DNA from: Avibacterium volantium_A
Lineage (GTDB): Bacteria; Pseudomonadota; Gammaproteobacteria; Enterobacterales; Pasteurellaceae
Direction of reading: 5' to 3'
Length of the DNA: 64,000 nt
NCBI RefSeq assembly: GCF_049366555.1
Contig: NZ_JBMMGT010000005.1
Span: 1-64,000, forward strand
Shown here piece by piece: positions 9,477 through 18,448 of the stretch. Position numbers and translations under genes: made by a program. Position 1 is the stretch's first letter. The number at the start of each line of letters is the position of its first letter. The notes beneath the pieces were generated by a model. It was not told the DNA's origin and did no database searches. It worked only from the letters and a program-made list of their open reading frames with translations.

Positions 9477-9559
9477 ATAGTTAAAAATACTGAAAAAAAT
9501 ACCGCACTTTAAAACAAAAAGGATTGAACATCAGGCTCAATCCTTTTCTTTGGGATAAA

Positions 9560-10891
9560 TTATTTTACTTTGCTTTCTTGAGTAATCGATAAAATCCCTT
9601 GTCGCCTACGCCAGTGCAGTAAATAGCCTGCCACCAAGCCCACCAAGGCGAAAGGCAACCATTCAATAGAATAAGGCTTAAGCGGAAGCTGTTCGAGAAA
9701 ATCCATTTTGCCTGAACCTAGCACAGATAAAACCGACACAAAGGTAACCAAACCAATGGCTAAGCGGTGAGCCAAAATCGGCATTGGCAAAAATAAATTA
9801 ATCAATAACAGCAAAATGACCGTAATGGTAATGGGATATAAAATCATCAGCACAGGCAAAGAAAGCCCGATCACTTCTTTTAGCCCTAAATTGGCGATCG
9901 CAAAGCTAATCAAACAAAATAGGAGTGCGTAAGTGCGGTAAGAAAAACGTGGGAATTGTTGTGCAAAATAGCTACTGATCGAGGCACACAGCCCCACCGC
10001 CGTAGTTAAACAAGCCAGCGACACAATGATATTCAGCACCAATCGCCCTAGCTCACCAAAGGCCATTGCGGTAACGTGGTTTAAAATATAAGTGCCAAGA
10101 TCCTGTTTATTTTGATGTAACTGCGCCAGCACATCAGGGGAAATGATCAAATGATTGCCCACCCAACCAAGGGAAATATAAATAAATGCCAAGGCAACCC
10201 CTGCGATCATTGCGGCAAAAATGGTTTGTTTTTGTAATGAAACCGCTTTTACTGCGCTGGATTTAATCGCCCCTAGCACCATTGTGGAAAAGGCGATGGA
10301 GGCCAATGCGTCCATTGTCAAATAGCCGTTAATCGCCCCATTGAAAAAATACTGATGGCTATCTGCTGGCATTGGTAGGGGTGTTTTTCCCATTAGCATA
10401 AATACCGCTTTCAGCACAAGGGCGATAATGGCGATCAACAACACAGGGGTGAGGATCGAGCCAATCCGCTCCACCATTTTTGACGGATTTAAACTTAACC
10501 ATAGGGTGATGGCAAAATATACCGCAGTAAACGCCAGTTGCGACAAGGCATCGGCTTGATGTAAAAAGGGGATCATCACCATTTCATAAGACATCGCACC
10601 TGTTCTTGGGCCAGCAAAAAAAGGCCCGACCGCAAGGGAAATCGACACCAAAAATAGTACAGAAAACCACGGGTGAATTTGGCGTAACGCAGCCATATAA
10701 CCACCGCGGTAAAACGCGCCAACAATAATGCCAAGCAGTGGCAAGCCCACGCCAGTTAGCACAAAGCCTGAGATAGACGGCAAAAATTCTGTGCCTGTTT
10801 CAAAGCCTAATTTAGGCGGAAAAATCAAATTCCCCGCCCCAAAAAAAATAGCAAACAGCATAAAGCCAATAATAAAGGTATTTTTTGTCAT
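9560..10891 (-). CDS. brnQ: branched-chain amino acid:cation symporter (LIVCS family)
   Basis: The 443-residue integral membrane protein matches BrnQ, which imports leucine, isoleucine and valine with Na+ or H+. The N-terminus (IGFMLFAIFFGAGNLIFPP) is the family hallmark, and about twelve hydrophobic helices follow. It begins only 12 bases after the end of tex on the same strand, so it may be transcribed with tex. Confidence 0.92.
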   Translation of the reverse strand: MTKNTFIIGFMLFAIFFGAGNLIFPPKLGFETGTEFLPSISGFVLTGVGLPLLGIIVGAFYRGGYMAALRQIHPWFSVLFLVSISLAVGPFFAGPRTGAMSYEMVMIPFLHQADALSQLAFTAVYFAITLWLSLNPSKMVERIGSILTPVLLIAIIALVLKAVFMLMGKTPLPMPADSHQYFFNGAINGYLTMDALASIAFSTMVLGAIKSSAVKAVSLQKQTIFAAMIAGVALAFIYISLGWVGNHLIISPDVLAQLHQNKQDLGTYILNHVTAMAFGELGRLVLNIIVSLACLTTAVGLCASISSYFAQQFPRFSYRTYALLFCLISFAIANLGLKEVIGLSLPVLMILYPITITVILLLLINLFLPMPILAHRLAIGLVTFVSVLSVLGSGKMDFLEQLPLKPYSIEWLPFALVGLVAGYLLHWRRRQGILSITQESKVK

Positions 10892-10903
10892 TCAATTTTT
10901 CCT

Positions 10904-13222
10904 TTATTTTTTCCAATTTTTCAACGCATCGGCAAAGGCATTGCCCATTGCGCTGTTATTTTGTGGCTTACGCTGCGCTTGTGCGTTACGCTGATTTTTC
11001 GCCGTCAAAGTGCGGTGATTTTTTTCGCCATTTTGTGATTTATCCACAGGCTGTTCGTCTAAACGCATTGTCAGCGCGATACGCTTACGCGCCACGTCCA
11101 CTTCCAACACTTTGACTTTCACAATATCCCCTGTTTTCACCACATCGTGCGGATCTTCCACAAATTTATTGGAAAGGGAAGAAATATGCACCAGCCCGTC
11201 CTGATGAACACCAATGTCCACAAACGCACCAAAGTTGGTTACGTTGGTTACCGTGCCTTCAAGGATCATTCCTGCTTTCAAATCACTGATTTCTTCCACG
11301 CCGTCCATAAAGGTGGCAGTTTTAAATTCCCCACGCGGATCGCGCCCCGGTTTTTCTAGCTCTTTGAAAATATCCTGCACCGTTGGTAAACCAAATTGTT
11401 CATCAATAAATTGTTTTGCATCGAGCTGACGAATGGCGCTGGCGTTGCCCATTAAATCTTGGATAGATTGCTGCGTGGCTTGCAAGATTTTTTCCACCAC
11501 AGCATAGGTTTCAGGGTGAACGCCTGACGCATCAAGGGGATTTTGCCCCGCAGAAATGCGCATAAAGCCCGCACATTGCTCAAAGGCTTTCGGCCCTAAG
11601 CGGGACACTTTTTTCAGCTCTTCACGGTTTTTAAAACGGCCATTTTCATCGCGGAATTGCACGATATTTTGCGCGAGCGTTTTGGTCATTCCTGCCACGC
11701 GAGCAAGTAGCGGTACAGAAGCTGTATTAAGATCCACGCCCACCGCATTCACACAATCTTCCACCACCGCATCTAATTTGCGCGCTAATTGAGTTTGGTT
11801 CACATCGTGCTGATACTGCCCCACGCCAATGGCTTTTGGCTCAATTTTTACTAATTCCGCGAGCGGATCTTGCAAACGGCGTGCGATCGACACCGCCCCA
11901 CGCAACGACACATCAAGCTGTGGAAATTCTTGTGCCGCTAATTCGGAAGCAGAATACACCGAAGCGCCCGCTTCGCTCACTACCACCGTTTGTGGTTTTT
12001 GCCCTGAAATTTGCTTTAATACGTCTTTGGCAAAGCGTTCTGTTTCTCTTGATGCGGTGCCATTTCCAATAGCGATCAGTTCCACATTATGGCGTTCGAT
12101 TAATTGATAAAGGCTCGCCATTGCTGCAGCTGCTTGTCCTGTATGTGGATAAATCGTATCCGTAGCCAATAATTTTCCTGTATTATCCACAACGGCAACT
12201 TTCACGCCTGTACGCAAACCAGGGTCTAACCCCATTGTGGTTTTTGCACCAGCTGGGGCGGCCATTAAAAGTGCGGTAAGATTTCGCGCAAAAACATTGA
12301 TGGCTTCTTCTTCCGCTTTTTCACGCAGCTGGCTCATTAATTCTGTTTCTAAATGTAATGAAACCTTAATCCGCCACGTCCAGCTGATCACCTGCTCACG
12401 CCATTTGTCCGCGGGCTGCTGGTTGAAATGCACGCCCAAATGTTGGCGAATAATTTCTTCACAATAACTCTGACGCGCCCCTTCTTCCTGTTCAGGATCA
12501 GCATTTAAGCTCAACTGCAAAATGCCCTCATTACGTCCACGGAACATTGCTAAAGCACGGTGCGAAGGCACATTATGCCAAAGCTCTTGGTGATCAAAAT
12601 AATCTTGGAATTTTTCCCCTTCCTGCTCTTTACCGTCTAAAACTTTAGAAATTAACACCGCACTTTGTTGTAGATACTGACGCACTTTCGCCAATAATTG
12701 TGCATCTTCCGCGAAGCGTTCCATTAAAATATAACGCGCGCCGTCTAGCACCGCTTTGCTATCAGCAAAACCTTTTTCTGCATCAATATAAGAGTTTGCT
12801 GCGCTTTCAGGATCTTGGCTTGGCTCATTCCAAAGGCTTTCTGCCAACGGCTCAAGCCCTGCTTCAATGGCGATTTGCCCTTTGGTACGGCGTTTCGGTT
12901 TGTACGGCAAATACAAATCTTCCAGCTCAGTTTTGCTTTGGGTTTGTTGGATTTGGTCGCGTAATTCCTCCGTCAATTTGCCCTGTTCTTCAATGGATTT
13001 CAAAATGGTTTGACGGCGATCTTCTAACTCGCGCAAATAAATTAAGCGGGTTTCAAAATGGCGTAATTGGGTGTCATCTAAGCCGCCCGTTACTTCTTTA
13101 CGATAACGCGCAATAAAAGGAATGGTGTTGCCTTCGTCCAATAATTGAATCGCAGCTAAAATCTGCTGCGGACGCACCGCAAGCTCTGCGGCAATAATTT
13201 GGGAAATTTGTTGATTTAGCAT
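10904..13222 (-). CDS. tex: Tex-family S1 RNA-binding transcription accessory protein
   Basis: The 772-residue protein has the full Tex architecture: N-terminal helical region, a YqgF/RuvX-like nuclease-fold domain (TTMGLDPGLRTGVKVAVVD near 325-345), helix-hairpin-helix repeats and a C-terminal S1 domain starting near 645 (LEGTVTNVTNFGAFVDIG). Tex binds nucleic acid and affects transcription; its exact role is poorly defined. A lysine/asparagine-rich tail follows the S1 domain. It is divergent from greB, another transcription factor. Confidence 0.93.
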   Translation of the reverse strand: MLNQQISQIIAAELAVRPQQILAAIQLLDEGNTIPFIARYRKEVTGGLDDTQLRHFETRLIYLRELEDRRQTILKSIEEQGKLTEELRDQIQQTQSKTELEDLYLPYKPKRRTKGQIAIEAGLEPLAESLWNEPSQDPESAANSYIDAEKGFADSKAVLDGARYILMERFAEDAQLLAKVRQYLQQSAVLISKVLDGKEQEGEKFQDYFDHQELWHNVPSHRALAMFRGRNEGILQLSLNADPEQEEGARQSYCEEIIRQHLGVHFNQQPADKWREQVISWTWRIKVSLHLETELMSQLREKAEEEAINVFARNLTALLMAAPAGAKTTMGLDPGLRTGVKVAVVDNTGKLLATDTIYPHTGQAAAAMASLYQLIERHNVELIAIGNGTASRETERFAKDVLKQISGQKPQTVVVSEAGASVYSASELAAQEFPQLDVSLRGAVSIARRLQDPLAELVKIEPKAIGVGQYQHDVNQTQLARKLDAVVEDCVNAVGVDLNTASVPLLARVAGMTKTLAQNIVQFRDENGRFKNREELKKVSRLGPKAFEQCAGFMRISAGQNPLDASGVHPETYAVVEKILQATQQSIQDLMGNASAIRQLDAKQFIDEQFGLPTVQDIFKELEKPGRDPRGEFKTATFMDGVEEISDLKAGMILEGTVTNVTNFGAFVDIGVHQDGLVHISSLSNKFVEDPHDVVKTGDIVKVKVLEVDVARKRIALTMRLDEQPVDKSQNGEKNHRTLTAKNQRNAQAQRKPQNNSAMGNAFADALKNWKK

Positions 13223-13359
13223 TGGCTCTTATTTTGATTAGTAAAAATTGCCATAGGATACTGGTTTTGCGGGCTTTGCTCAAACACTTCTTAAATTCTT
13301 TTCATATTTCTATCTTCAGCTATACTAGTTTTTTCCAAAATAAAGTTACAGAAAACACA

Positions 13360-13836
13360 ATGTCAAAATCAAATTATATTACGCGTAGCGGTTGGAATGC
13401 GTTGGATCAAGAATTGAAATTTTTGTGGAAGGAAGAGCGTCCTAAGGTTACGCAAGCGGTATCTGATGCAGCAGCATTAGGGGATCGTAGTGAAAATGCG
13501 GAATATATTTATGGTAAACGCCGTTTGCGTGAAATTGATCGCCGTGTCCGCTTTTTGACAAAACGTTTAGAAGTGTTGCAGATTGTGGATTATCACCCTA
13601 GACAGGAAGGGAAGATCTTTTTTGGTGCTTGGGTAAGCCTTGAAAATGAAAATGGCGAGGAAAATCAATACCGTATCGTGGGCTGTGATGAGTTTGATCC
13701 CGCTAAAAATTGGATCTCCATTGACAGCCCTGTGGCGCGCGCCTTAATTGGTAAAGAAGTAGATGATGAAGTGAAAGTCCATACACCATCTGGCTTAGTG
13801 ACGTTATTTGTGAATAAAATTTGGTACGAGAAATAG
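13360..13836 (+). CDS. greB: transcription elongation factor GreB
   Basis: GreB rescues backtracked RNA polymerase by stimulating transcript cleavage. The 158-residue product has the N-terminal coiled coil with the acidic tip ALGDRSENAEY (D42 and E45 correspond to the Mg-coordinating residues) and a C-terminal FKBP-like domain. The frame is open 46 codons upstream, but MSKSNYITRSGWNALDQELK is the family start. It reads divergently from tex, as in E. coli. Confidence 0.93.
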   Translation: MSKSNYITRSGWNALDQELKFLWKEERPKVTQAVSDAAALGDRSENAEYIYGKRRLREIDRRVRFLTKRLEVLQIVDYHPRQEGKIFFGAWVSLENENGEENQYRIVGCDEFDPAKNWISIDSPVARALIGKEVDDEVKVHTPSGLVTLFVNKIWYEK

Positions 13837-13838
13837 TC

Positions 13839-14273
13839 TCAAATACCATCATCTTCTGCACGCGCTGTTCTTTTTGTTTTTTGTTGTGCTGAAAATGTGG
13901 TGATGCCTTGATTTGCACTGGTTAGAGCTTGTGTGACCAACTCGACAAACTCAAGCTCATCTTTCGCCATAATGACTTCAATCAGCATTTGTAAATTCGT
14001 GCCAACAATCACCTCTGCGCGCTCAAACTGTTGTGCAATCATCGCACATTGGCGAAATGGCGTACCGCCTAAAATATCGCAACAAAAAAGCACCGCACTT
14101 TCCTGTTCCGCATTGAGATATTGTTCGATATTTTGGCGTAATTGCTCTGGCGTGATTTGTTTGTCATCAAAATCAAAAAAAGCCACCTTTGGATATTGCC
14201 CAATAATTTGTTCCAACGCACTTTGTAGCCCTGTGGCGAAATATCCGTGTCCGCTCACGATCAAGGTTGTCAT
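13839..14273 (-). CDS. agaF: PTS EIIA component, mannose/sorbose family (AgaF-like)
   Basis: This 144-residue cytoplasmic phosphocarrier takes phosphate from HPr and passes it to EIIB. H9 in IVSGHGYFA is the phosphorylation site, and the CDILGGTPF loop is typical of mannose-family IIA domains. It is the last gene of an IIB-IIC-IID-IIA cluster in the order of E. coli agaVWEF. A hairpin with a T run lies between it and the preceding IID gene. It ends two bases from the convergent greB stop. Confidence 0.82.
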   Translation of the reverse strand: MTTLIVSGHGYFATGLQSALEQIIGQYPKVAFFDFDDKQITPEQLRQNIEQYLNAEQESAVLFCCDILGGTPFRQCAMIAQQFERAEVIVGTNLQMLIEVIMAKDELEFVELVTQALTSANQGITTFSAQQKTKRTARAEDDGI

Positions 14274-14300
14274 CTTTTTCTCCTTATTGATCTAAAATAG

Positions 14301-14330
14301 ATAAAAAATGCCGAGCAAACACTCGGCATT
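14301..14330 (-). terminator. hairpin terminator/attenuator between agaE and agaF
   Basis: AATGCCGAG (14307-14315) pairs with CTCGGCATT (14322-14330) across a six-base loop, and the minus strand continues with a run of six T residues. It is a standard intrinsic terminator but lies inside the operon, so it probably lowers agaF expression. Confidence 0.7.
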
Positions 14331-14344
14331 CATTACAATAATAT

Positions 14345-15187
14345 TTATAGGATACCCGCAAAACGTCCGCCAATGCCAATTACTACGGTGAGAATGATCA
14401 AGCGTAACGGTGACCAGTTGCGTTTCACTAAATAGTACATCAATAAGGTGTACACCAGTGGTAAAAAGGCTGGCATTAGCTTGTCTAACACATCAGCTTG
14501 CACTTTCACCACGGCATCACCTGCGGTGATTTCAGCGGTGGTTTGGAAGCGGATGTACGTGGCAACTAATGCGCCAATCACGGTCATACCTATCATTGAT
14601 GCGGCGTGTGATACTTTTTTCGTGTTAGCCTTAATGGTTGGAATAGCCGCTACCCCCATTTTGTAGGCATAATGAGCTAGACCAAAACGTAAACCAAAAT
14701 GCACGATATTGAAGACCACAAAGAAGAAAATCGCCCCAAGGATCGAACCTTGTAACGCCAAACTTGCGCCAATACCGCCACAAATTGGCAATAAGGTGAA
14801 CCAGAATAAGGCATCACCAATGCCCCCTAATGGCGCACCTACCGCAATTTTTGTGCTTTGAATGGCGTTCACTTCCTGTTTAGAACGTTCCATTGCCAGC
14901 ACAATGCCCATTACGAATGTAACAAGGAACGGGTGAGTGTTAAAGAAGCCCAAATGCCCTTTCATTGCCTTGCTTAAATCCGCTTTGTTAGTATGAATTT
15001 TTTTCAATGCAGGACTAATTCCATATAACCAACCTGCCGCTTGCATACGCTCATAGTTAAAAGAAGCTTGTAGTAATAAAGAACGCCACGCCATCGTATT
15101 AATATCAGATTTAGTGAGTTCTGTACCCATTGTTTGATCTTCGTACACATTATCATTTTGTACGCTTTGACGTGCTTTAGATTCCAT
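14345..15187 (-). CDS. agaE: PTS EIID component, mannose/sorbose family (AgaE-like)
   Basis: This 280-residue membrane subunit works with EIIC to translocate the sugar. A cytoplasmic N-terminal half (ASFNYERMQAAGWLYGISPALKKI) and the GAPLGGIGDALFWFTLLP segment are typical of EIID. The frame is open 20 codons upstream, but the ATG of MESKARQSVQ has a strong GAGGAGT ribosome site and gives an 11-base overlap with agaW, as expected in a coupled operon. Confidence 0.87.
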   Translation of the reverse strand: MESKARQSVQNDNVYEDQTMGTELTKSDINTMAWRSLLLQASFNYERMQAAGWLYGISPALKKIHTNKADLSKAMKGHLGFFNTHPFLVTFVMGIVLAMERSKQEVNAIQSTKIAVGAPLGGIGDALFWFTLLPICGGIGASLALQGSILGAIFFFVVFNIVHFGLRFGLAHYAYKMGVAAIPTIKANTKKVSHAASMIGMTVIGALVATYIRFQTTAEITAGDAVVKVQADVLDKLMPAFLPLVYTLLMYYLVKRNWSPLRLIILTVVIGIGGRFAGIL

Positions 15188-15953
15188 CTTGAAACTCCTC
15201 TTTTTGCGTTGCTTTTGTTTCAGTATTGCCTTTACGCATATAATCAATCAATGCCATTGCAACTGCCGCTGCAGCAATTGCTAACACCGGCAGATTAAGC
15301 CAAGCAGCGCCCACAAAACCTAGGATAAAATAAGGGATATAGGCATTTTTCATCATAATTTTCATTAATACCGCAAACCCGATAGCTGGCATAATGCCCC
15401 CTGCCACGCCTAAGCCGTCAATCACTTCTTTTGGCAACATTGCAATGATTTTACCTGCATATTCCGCACCAAAGTAAGTTGGCAAGAACGCACAGAAGAA
15501 ATAGAACGTACCCAGCACTAACAAACCAAGATAGTTCACATAATCAATGCCTTTGAGATTGGCTTCTTCCGCCATTTGATCACAACGGGACATTACTGCT
15601 GACATTACGGAGAATAAGAAGGTGATCCCCATTTGCACTGCAATGGCAAACGGCACGGCAACCCCAACGGCCACTTTTGGATCGGTTTTGGTGGTGATAG
15701 CAAATGCCGTTCCCACGATTGTGCCAATAATCACATTTGGTGGCTGCGCGCCTGCTAATGGCGCAAGCCCCATCCAGACTAATTCAAGGGTACCGCCAAC
15801 TAAAATCCCTGTTTGTAAATCCCCTAAAATCGCTCCCACAATAGGCCCTAATACAACTGGTCTATGAAAATGCGTTAAACCATTATAGAGGTCAAGACCT
15901 GCAAAGAATGCAAGTACACCCAATAAGAGTGCCTGTAAAAGTCCAATTTCCAT
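15177..15953 (-). CDS. agaW: PTS EIIC component, N-acetylgalactosamine type (AgaW-like)
   Basis: The 258-residue membrane channel subunit closely resembles what I recall of E. coli AgaW, including LTHFHRPVVLGPIVG near 27-41, the LELVWMGLAPLAGAQPPNV segment, and the C-terminal KEEFQDGI. The substrate is therefore likely N-acetylgalactosamine or galactosamine, by family resemblance only. It overlaps agaE and follows agaV by 18 bases. Confidence 0.87.
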   Translation of the reverse strand: MEIGLLQALLLGVLAFFAGLDLYNGLTHFHRPVVLGPIVGAILGDLQTGILVGGTLELVWMGLAPLAGAQPPNVIIGTIVGTAFAITTKTDPKVAVGVAVPFAIAVQMGITFLFSVMSAVMSRCDQMAEEANLKGIDYVNYLGLLVLGTFYFFCAFLPTYFGAEYAGKIIAMLPKEVIDGLGVAGGIMPAIGFAVLMKIMMKNAYIPYFILGFVGAAWLNLPVLAIAAAAVAMALIDYMRKGNTETKATQKEEFQDGI

Positions 15954-15971
15954 AGTTTCCTCGCTTCTTTC

Positions 15972-16445
15972 TTACAATAATTTAAACAAATCTATTGCAT
16001 CTTCGGTTGGCACACCTTGAATAAAGCACTGCACACCAAGCTGGCGTAGCTGTTCAAATGCCGCTCTGTCTTTATCATTTACGGATACGGTTTTATGGAT
16101 CTGTGTTTTGCCCTCCTCATAATGCATATTGCCTACGTTAATTTTGTCAATTGGCACGCCACCTTGCACTAAGGTTAAAAAATCACTCGGCGTTTTGCAC
16201 ACAAGTAAGATTTTTTGTCGATCCGCCGCGCGGTGGATATTGTCAATCACCTTTTGCAACGGCCAAAAGCGCACATCAATGCCTTCTGCCAGCACCATTT
16301 CCATTAGGTTTTGTTGCATGGGATCTTCAGCCACTTCATCATTGGCAACCAACACTAAATTCGCCCCTGCAAAGCCAACCCACTGCACACCAACTTGACC
16401 GTGGATCAAACGTTCATCAATGCGATTTAATACAATATTTGGCAT
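15972..16445 (-). CDS. agaV: PTS EIIB component, N-acetylgalactosamine type (AgaV-like)
   Basis: This 157-residue subunit carries the phosphate that is transferred to the incoming sugar. H15 in RIDERLIHGQVGVQW is the phosphorylation site. The sequence is very close to my recollection of E. coli AgaV. It is the first gene of the agaVWEF-type cluster. No agaR, agaS, agaA, agaI or kbaY gene lies nearby, so the sugar-processing enzymes must be elsewhere or the phosphosugar feeds another pathway. Confidence 0.87.
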   Translation of the reverse strand: MPNIVLNRIDERLIHGQVGVQWVGFAGANLVLVANDEVAEDPMQQNLMEMVLAEGIDVRFWPLQKVIDNIHRAADRQKILLVCKTPSDFLTLVQGGVPIDKINVGNMHYEEGKTQIHKTVSVNDKDRAAFEQLRQLGVQCFIQGVPTEDAIDLFKLL

Positions 16446-16523
16446 ACCTATCTCCCTTTAGTCAATTATTTGATTCTTTTTTACGCCTAAATCAGAGAGA
16501 AAGCAAAATACAAAGTCAGGAAG

Positions 16524-16539
16524 TGTGATGTAGATCTAA
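16524..16539 (-). promoter_or_regulatory. candidate CRP site upstream of agaV
   Basis: TGTGATGTAGATCTAA matches the first twelve positions of the CRP consensus (TGTGAT-N2-AGATC core) well but has a weak second half. It lies about 80-95 bases upstream of agaV. Cyclic-AMP control of a PTS sugar operon would make sense, but this is a pattern match only. Confidence 0.4.
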
Positions 16540-16660
16540 AAATATCTTTAGTATGCTACAAAAAGGAGATTTGTTAGAACGATATCTAGCAACCGCACTA
16601 ACAGAATTAAGACGGTAGATTTTTGATTTAAAACTCAGCAGTAAAGGACTATTTTTGAAA

Positions 16661-16690
16661 AAAACCTCACGATATTAGTGAGGTTTTTAT
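16661..16690 (-). terminator. intrinsic terminator, 67-residue membrane gene
   Basis: AAACCTCAC (16662-16670) pairs with GTGAGGTTT (16678-16686) over a seven-base loop, with A and T runs on both sides. It ends the small membrane gene and isolates the aga operon from upstream transcription. Confidence 0.8.
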
Positions 16691-16696
16691 ACGTAT

Positions 16697-16900
16697 TTAT
16701 TTCTCTTCAAACCAAACTCGCTCAGCGGTTACATCAATAATATTGTCGTCTTTTCCGCGTGCCAGTAGGGTGGCGAATACGAAGCCTAAGGAGCTGATAC
16801 AAAAGGCGAATAGGGTGAATAAGACGAGGCTTCCCATTACGACAAAGTCAATAGCGGCTAATAAAAAGTTTTGTAAAAAGGTGATGAAATTGTGCAACAT
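16697..16900 (-). CDS. small two-helix membrane protein, candidate QseB target
   Basis: The 67-residue product has two hydrophobic helices (about 5-24 and 27-47) followed by a charged C-terminal tail ending in VWFEEK. I do not recognise a named family. The case for a real gene is an AGAGGACAAA ribosome site, a following terminator, and a promoter about 150 bases upstream with the same tandem box as the PepSY-qseBC promoter. A small membrane partner or feedback regulator of the sensor kinase is possible but is only inference. Confidence 0.65.
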   Translation of the reverse strand: MLHNFITFLQNFLLAAIDFVVMGSLVLFTLFAFCISSLGFVFATLLARGKDDNIIDVTAERVWFEEK

Positions 16901-17050
16901 AAATTTGTCCTCTTTAAAATGTTAGGGGTTAAAAGCTCGCGGGCTGGTTTTCATTTCATACGCGGTTCGCCTTGTTATACTTTTTGTACGTTTTCGGCTT
17001 AATGCGGTTGAACGTGAAATGCCTTTCGCGATACATTTTTCATTGCCCTC

Positions 17051-17082
17051 ATCATACAAAAGAAAAATTAGCACAAAATTAG
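17051..17082 (-). promoter_or_regulatory. putative QseB box and promoter of the small membrane gene
   Basis: On the minus strand CTAAT-N6-CTAAT (17082-17067) is followed by ten bases and TATGAT (17056-17051) as the -10. The 19 bases AAAATTAGCACAAAATTAG on the plus strand are identical to those before the PepSY gene. Direct repeats 11 bp apart are typical of OmpR-family response regulators that replace the -35 element. Confidence 0.6.
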
Positions 17083-17116
17083 TATATCGCTAAACTTCTT
17101 TCACTTTTTTACAGTG

Positions 17117-18448
17117 TTACTTCGCTAAGCTCACTCGCACCCATAGCCCCGTTGGGAAGTGGCGGCTGTCGCGTAGCTCAATTTTTCCACCGTAGTTTTG
17201 AACGATTTGCTGGGCGATGGCAAGCCCTAATCCTGATCCCATTTGGTCTGAGCCAAGTATGCGATAGAATGGGTCGAACACGCGTTGGCGTTCCGCTGTA
17301 GGAATGCCGTTGCCGTTGTCTTCCACGTTCAAAATTAAATGCTCTGCCGTATCTTCCGCCCCAAGGTCAATGCGGCTGCCCGTTGGCGTGTAGCGAATGG
17401 CGTTATCTACAAGGGTTTTGATTAAAAGATAAAGTTCCGTTTCGTTGCCTTGAAAGAAAATTGGTTGAGGCGATTCCACGCCTAAATCTTGTTGTTTTTG
17501 TTCGGCGAGGGGGTATAAATCGGCGATCACTTGGCTAAATACTGATTGAATGGCACATAAAGTGCGGCTCGTTTTTTCGCCGTTTTGCATTCGTGCTAAG
17601 GAAAGTAATTGCTCCAAAAGATGGCGGCTGCGTTGAATGCTTTGATTGAGCTGTGCCACTTGCTGAGCGGTTTCCGTCGGTAACGGGTGCTGGGCGAGGC
17701 GTTCCGCCTGTAAGGAAATCACGGTCATTGGGCTACGCAATTCGTGCGAGGCATCGGCGATAAAGCGTTTTTGCTGTTGAATGAAACGATCCGTGCGTGC
17801 TAAAAATTGGTTGATCGCCAACACGAAGCCCGTAATTTCATTGGGTAAATGGTTTGTCGGCAAGGGGGTGAGATCTTGCTGAGAACGTTGTAGCACTTTT
17901 TGCGAAAGCCGTTCGATGGGTTGCATTGTTTGGCGTGTGATCACATAAATCAGCACGGCGATAAGGGGCAAAATCAGCATAAAGGGAAGAAAATTCGCCA
18001 GTGCGGCGTGAACGGCTAAATCTTCGCGGTATTCATTTTCTTGTAGCACCACGATAACGCCTTGCGGCACGGTGCGAAGATAGCCGCGATACAACTCGCC
18101 TGCGTTTTTTAGATCATAATGAAAGGAATTTTTTTTGTTATTCAATACTGCATAATGCCCTTTTTTTCGTGCGAAGGTGTAAAAATCATTTTGTGGATTT
18201 TCGGGCAATTTGAGCTGATCCGTAGGTTTATCCTTTGCAATAAAGTAAACCGCGATGCCGTTTTCATTGTATTTTTCTTCGTGTACAAAGTGCGGTGAAA
18301 TGTAGCTCGAAATTTGTTTGAGCATTTCATCTTGCAGTTTATGAGTTTGGTAATAAGTATCGTAAAACGCCCAACCGCTGCCTAAAATCGCAACAATGAC
18401 AACGGTCAAAATCAAGCTGAAACTGAGCCTTGCTTTTATGGAACGCAT
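17117..18448 (-). CDS. qseC: sensor histidine kinase QseC
   Basis: The 443-residue inner-membrane kinase has two transmembrane helices (about 10-29 and 153-171) around a periplasmic sensor region, a HAMP-like linker, the phospho-acceptor H235 in ADASHELRSPM, and the ATP-binding domain with N box (DNAIRYTP), GNGIP and GSGLGLAI motifs. QseC-type kinases respond to catecholamines or iron-related cues in relatives; the signal here cannot be read from sequence. Its start overlaps the qseB stop by one base, so the pair is translationally coupled. Confidence 0.9.
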   Translation of the reverse strand: MRSIKARLSFSLILTVVIVAILGSGWAFYDTYYQTHKLQDEMLKQISSYISPHFVHEEKYNENGIAVYFIAKDKPTDQLKLPENPQNDFYTFARKKGHYAVLNNKKNSFHYDLKNAGELYRGYLRTVPQGVIVVLQENEYREDLAVHAALANFLPFMLILPLIAVLIYVITRQTMQPIERLSQKVLQRSQQDLTPLPTNHLPNEITGFVLAINQFLARTDRFIQQQKRFIADASHELRSPMTVISLQAERLAQHPLPTETAQQVAQLNQSIQRSRHLLEQLLSLARMQNGEKTSRTLCAIQSVFSQVIADLYPLAEQKQQDLGVESPQPIFFQGNETELYLLIKTLVDNAIRYTPTGSRIDLGAEDTAEHLILNVEDNGNGIPTAERQRVFDPFYRILGSDQMGSGLGLAIAQQIVQNYGGKIELRDSRHFPTGLWVRVSLAK

